From an uncultured Bacillaceae bacterium (GTDB taxonomy: Bacteria; Bacillota; Bacilli; Bacillales; Alkalibacillaceae), in assembly GCA_937983065.1 (NCBI GenBank), contig CALKAL010000020.1, forward strand, positions 1-5,090: 5,090 nt of DNA. The letters are read 5' to 3'. Under the pieces are notes generated by a model. It was given only the letters and a program-made list of their open reading frames with translations. It did not search any database and had not been told where the DNA came from. A program made the translations under genes and the position numbers. How positions within the stretch are numbered: position 1 is the stretch's first letter; every line of letters starts with the position of its first letter. Shown here one piece after another: positions 5,001 to 5,090 of the stretch.

Positions 5001-5090
5001 AGAGGCTGGGACATTATTAAAAGGATGAATTGGAATACTGAACGTAGAGCAAACCAAGCTCTGGAAATATACGTAGACTCCTGCGGGAAG
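5001..5090. repeat. Left part of a probable dispersed intergenic repeat
   Basis: The sequence from AGAGGCTGGGACA (5001-5013) to GTAGACTCCTGCGGGAAG at the window edge does not look coding and resembles a repeat I recall from many Bacillaceae genomes. There the element begins with GAGGCTGGGACA, carries a GC-rich CTCCTGCGGGA segment, and ends in an inverted TGTCCCAGCCTC. Inside it ACGTAGA occurs at 5042-5048 and 5071-5077, and AGAGC/GCTCT (5046-5050, 5058-5062) forms a short hairpin. The right half is beyond the window, so its full length and inverted end cannot be checked. It may also act as the terminator for the gene ending at 4981. Confidence 0.6.

Overview
The window looks like chromosomal DNA from a low-GC, Gram-positive, Bacillaceae-type bacterium. 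Evidence: AT-rich intergenic DNA, strong AGGAGG-type ribosome binding sites, TTG start codons, a Bacillus-style lipoprotein signal, intrinsic terminators with U-tails, and YhcV-like and YqxD-like proteins. The exported lipoprotein is extremely acidic (about 76 Asp/Glu against 10 Lys/Arg after the lipobox Cys), which hints at a saline or alkaline habitat.

Layout. Bases 1-238 hold a degenerate tandem array with an exact 52-bp period, entering from the left edge; each well-kept unit can fold into a small hairpin. Bases 257-291 are the terminator of a minus-strand lipoprotein gene (301-1233). A 342-bp AT-rich gap separates it from a divergent plus-strand CBS-pair gene (1576-2004, yhcV-like), which ends in a strong terminator (2053-2100). 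Next is a P1/DmpA-family self-processing aminopeptidase (2182-3225), followed 14 bp later by a small ORF of 39 codons (3240-3359) with its own Shine-Dalgarno sequence. Its 3' end overlaps by 12 bp the 3' end of the convergent minus-strand yqxD gene (3348-3806). yqxD and a plus-strand orphan CheW gene (3923-4378) diverge from a short region with apparently overlapping promoters. After CheW comes a TTG-started DJ-1/PfpI-like gene (4442-4981) that has Ser where the family has its nucleophilic Cys. The right edge (5001-5090) enters what looks like a dispersed Bacillaceae intergenic repeat.

How they work together. No single pathway links these genes. They read as short transcription units: lipoprotein; CBS protein; peptidase plus small peptide; yqxD; CheW, possibly with the DJ-1-like gene. 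I see no phage, transposase, CRISPR or defence system. The items most worth a second look are the 39-residue amphipathic peptide, the 52-bp hairpin array with an apparent compensatory base change, and the Cys-to-Ser DJ-1-like protein.
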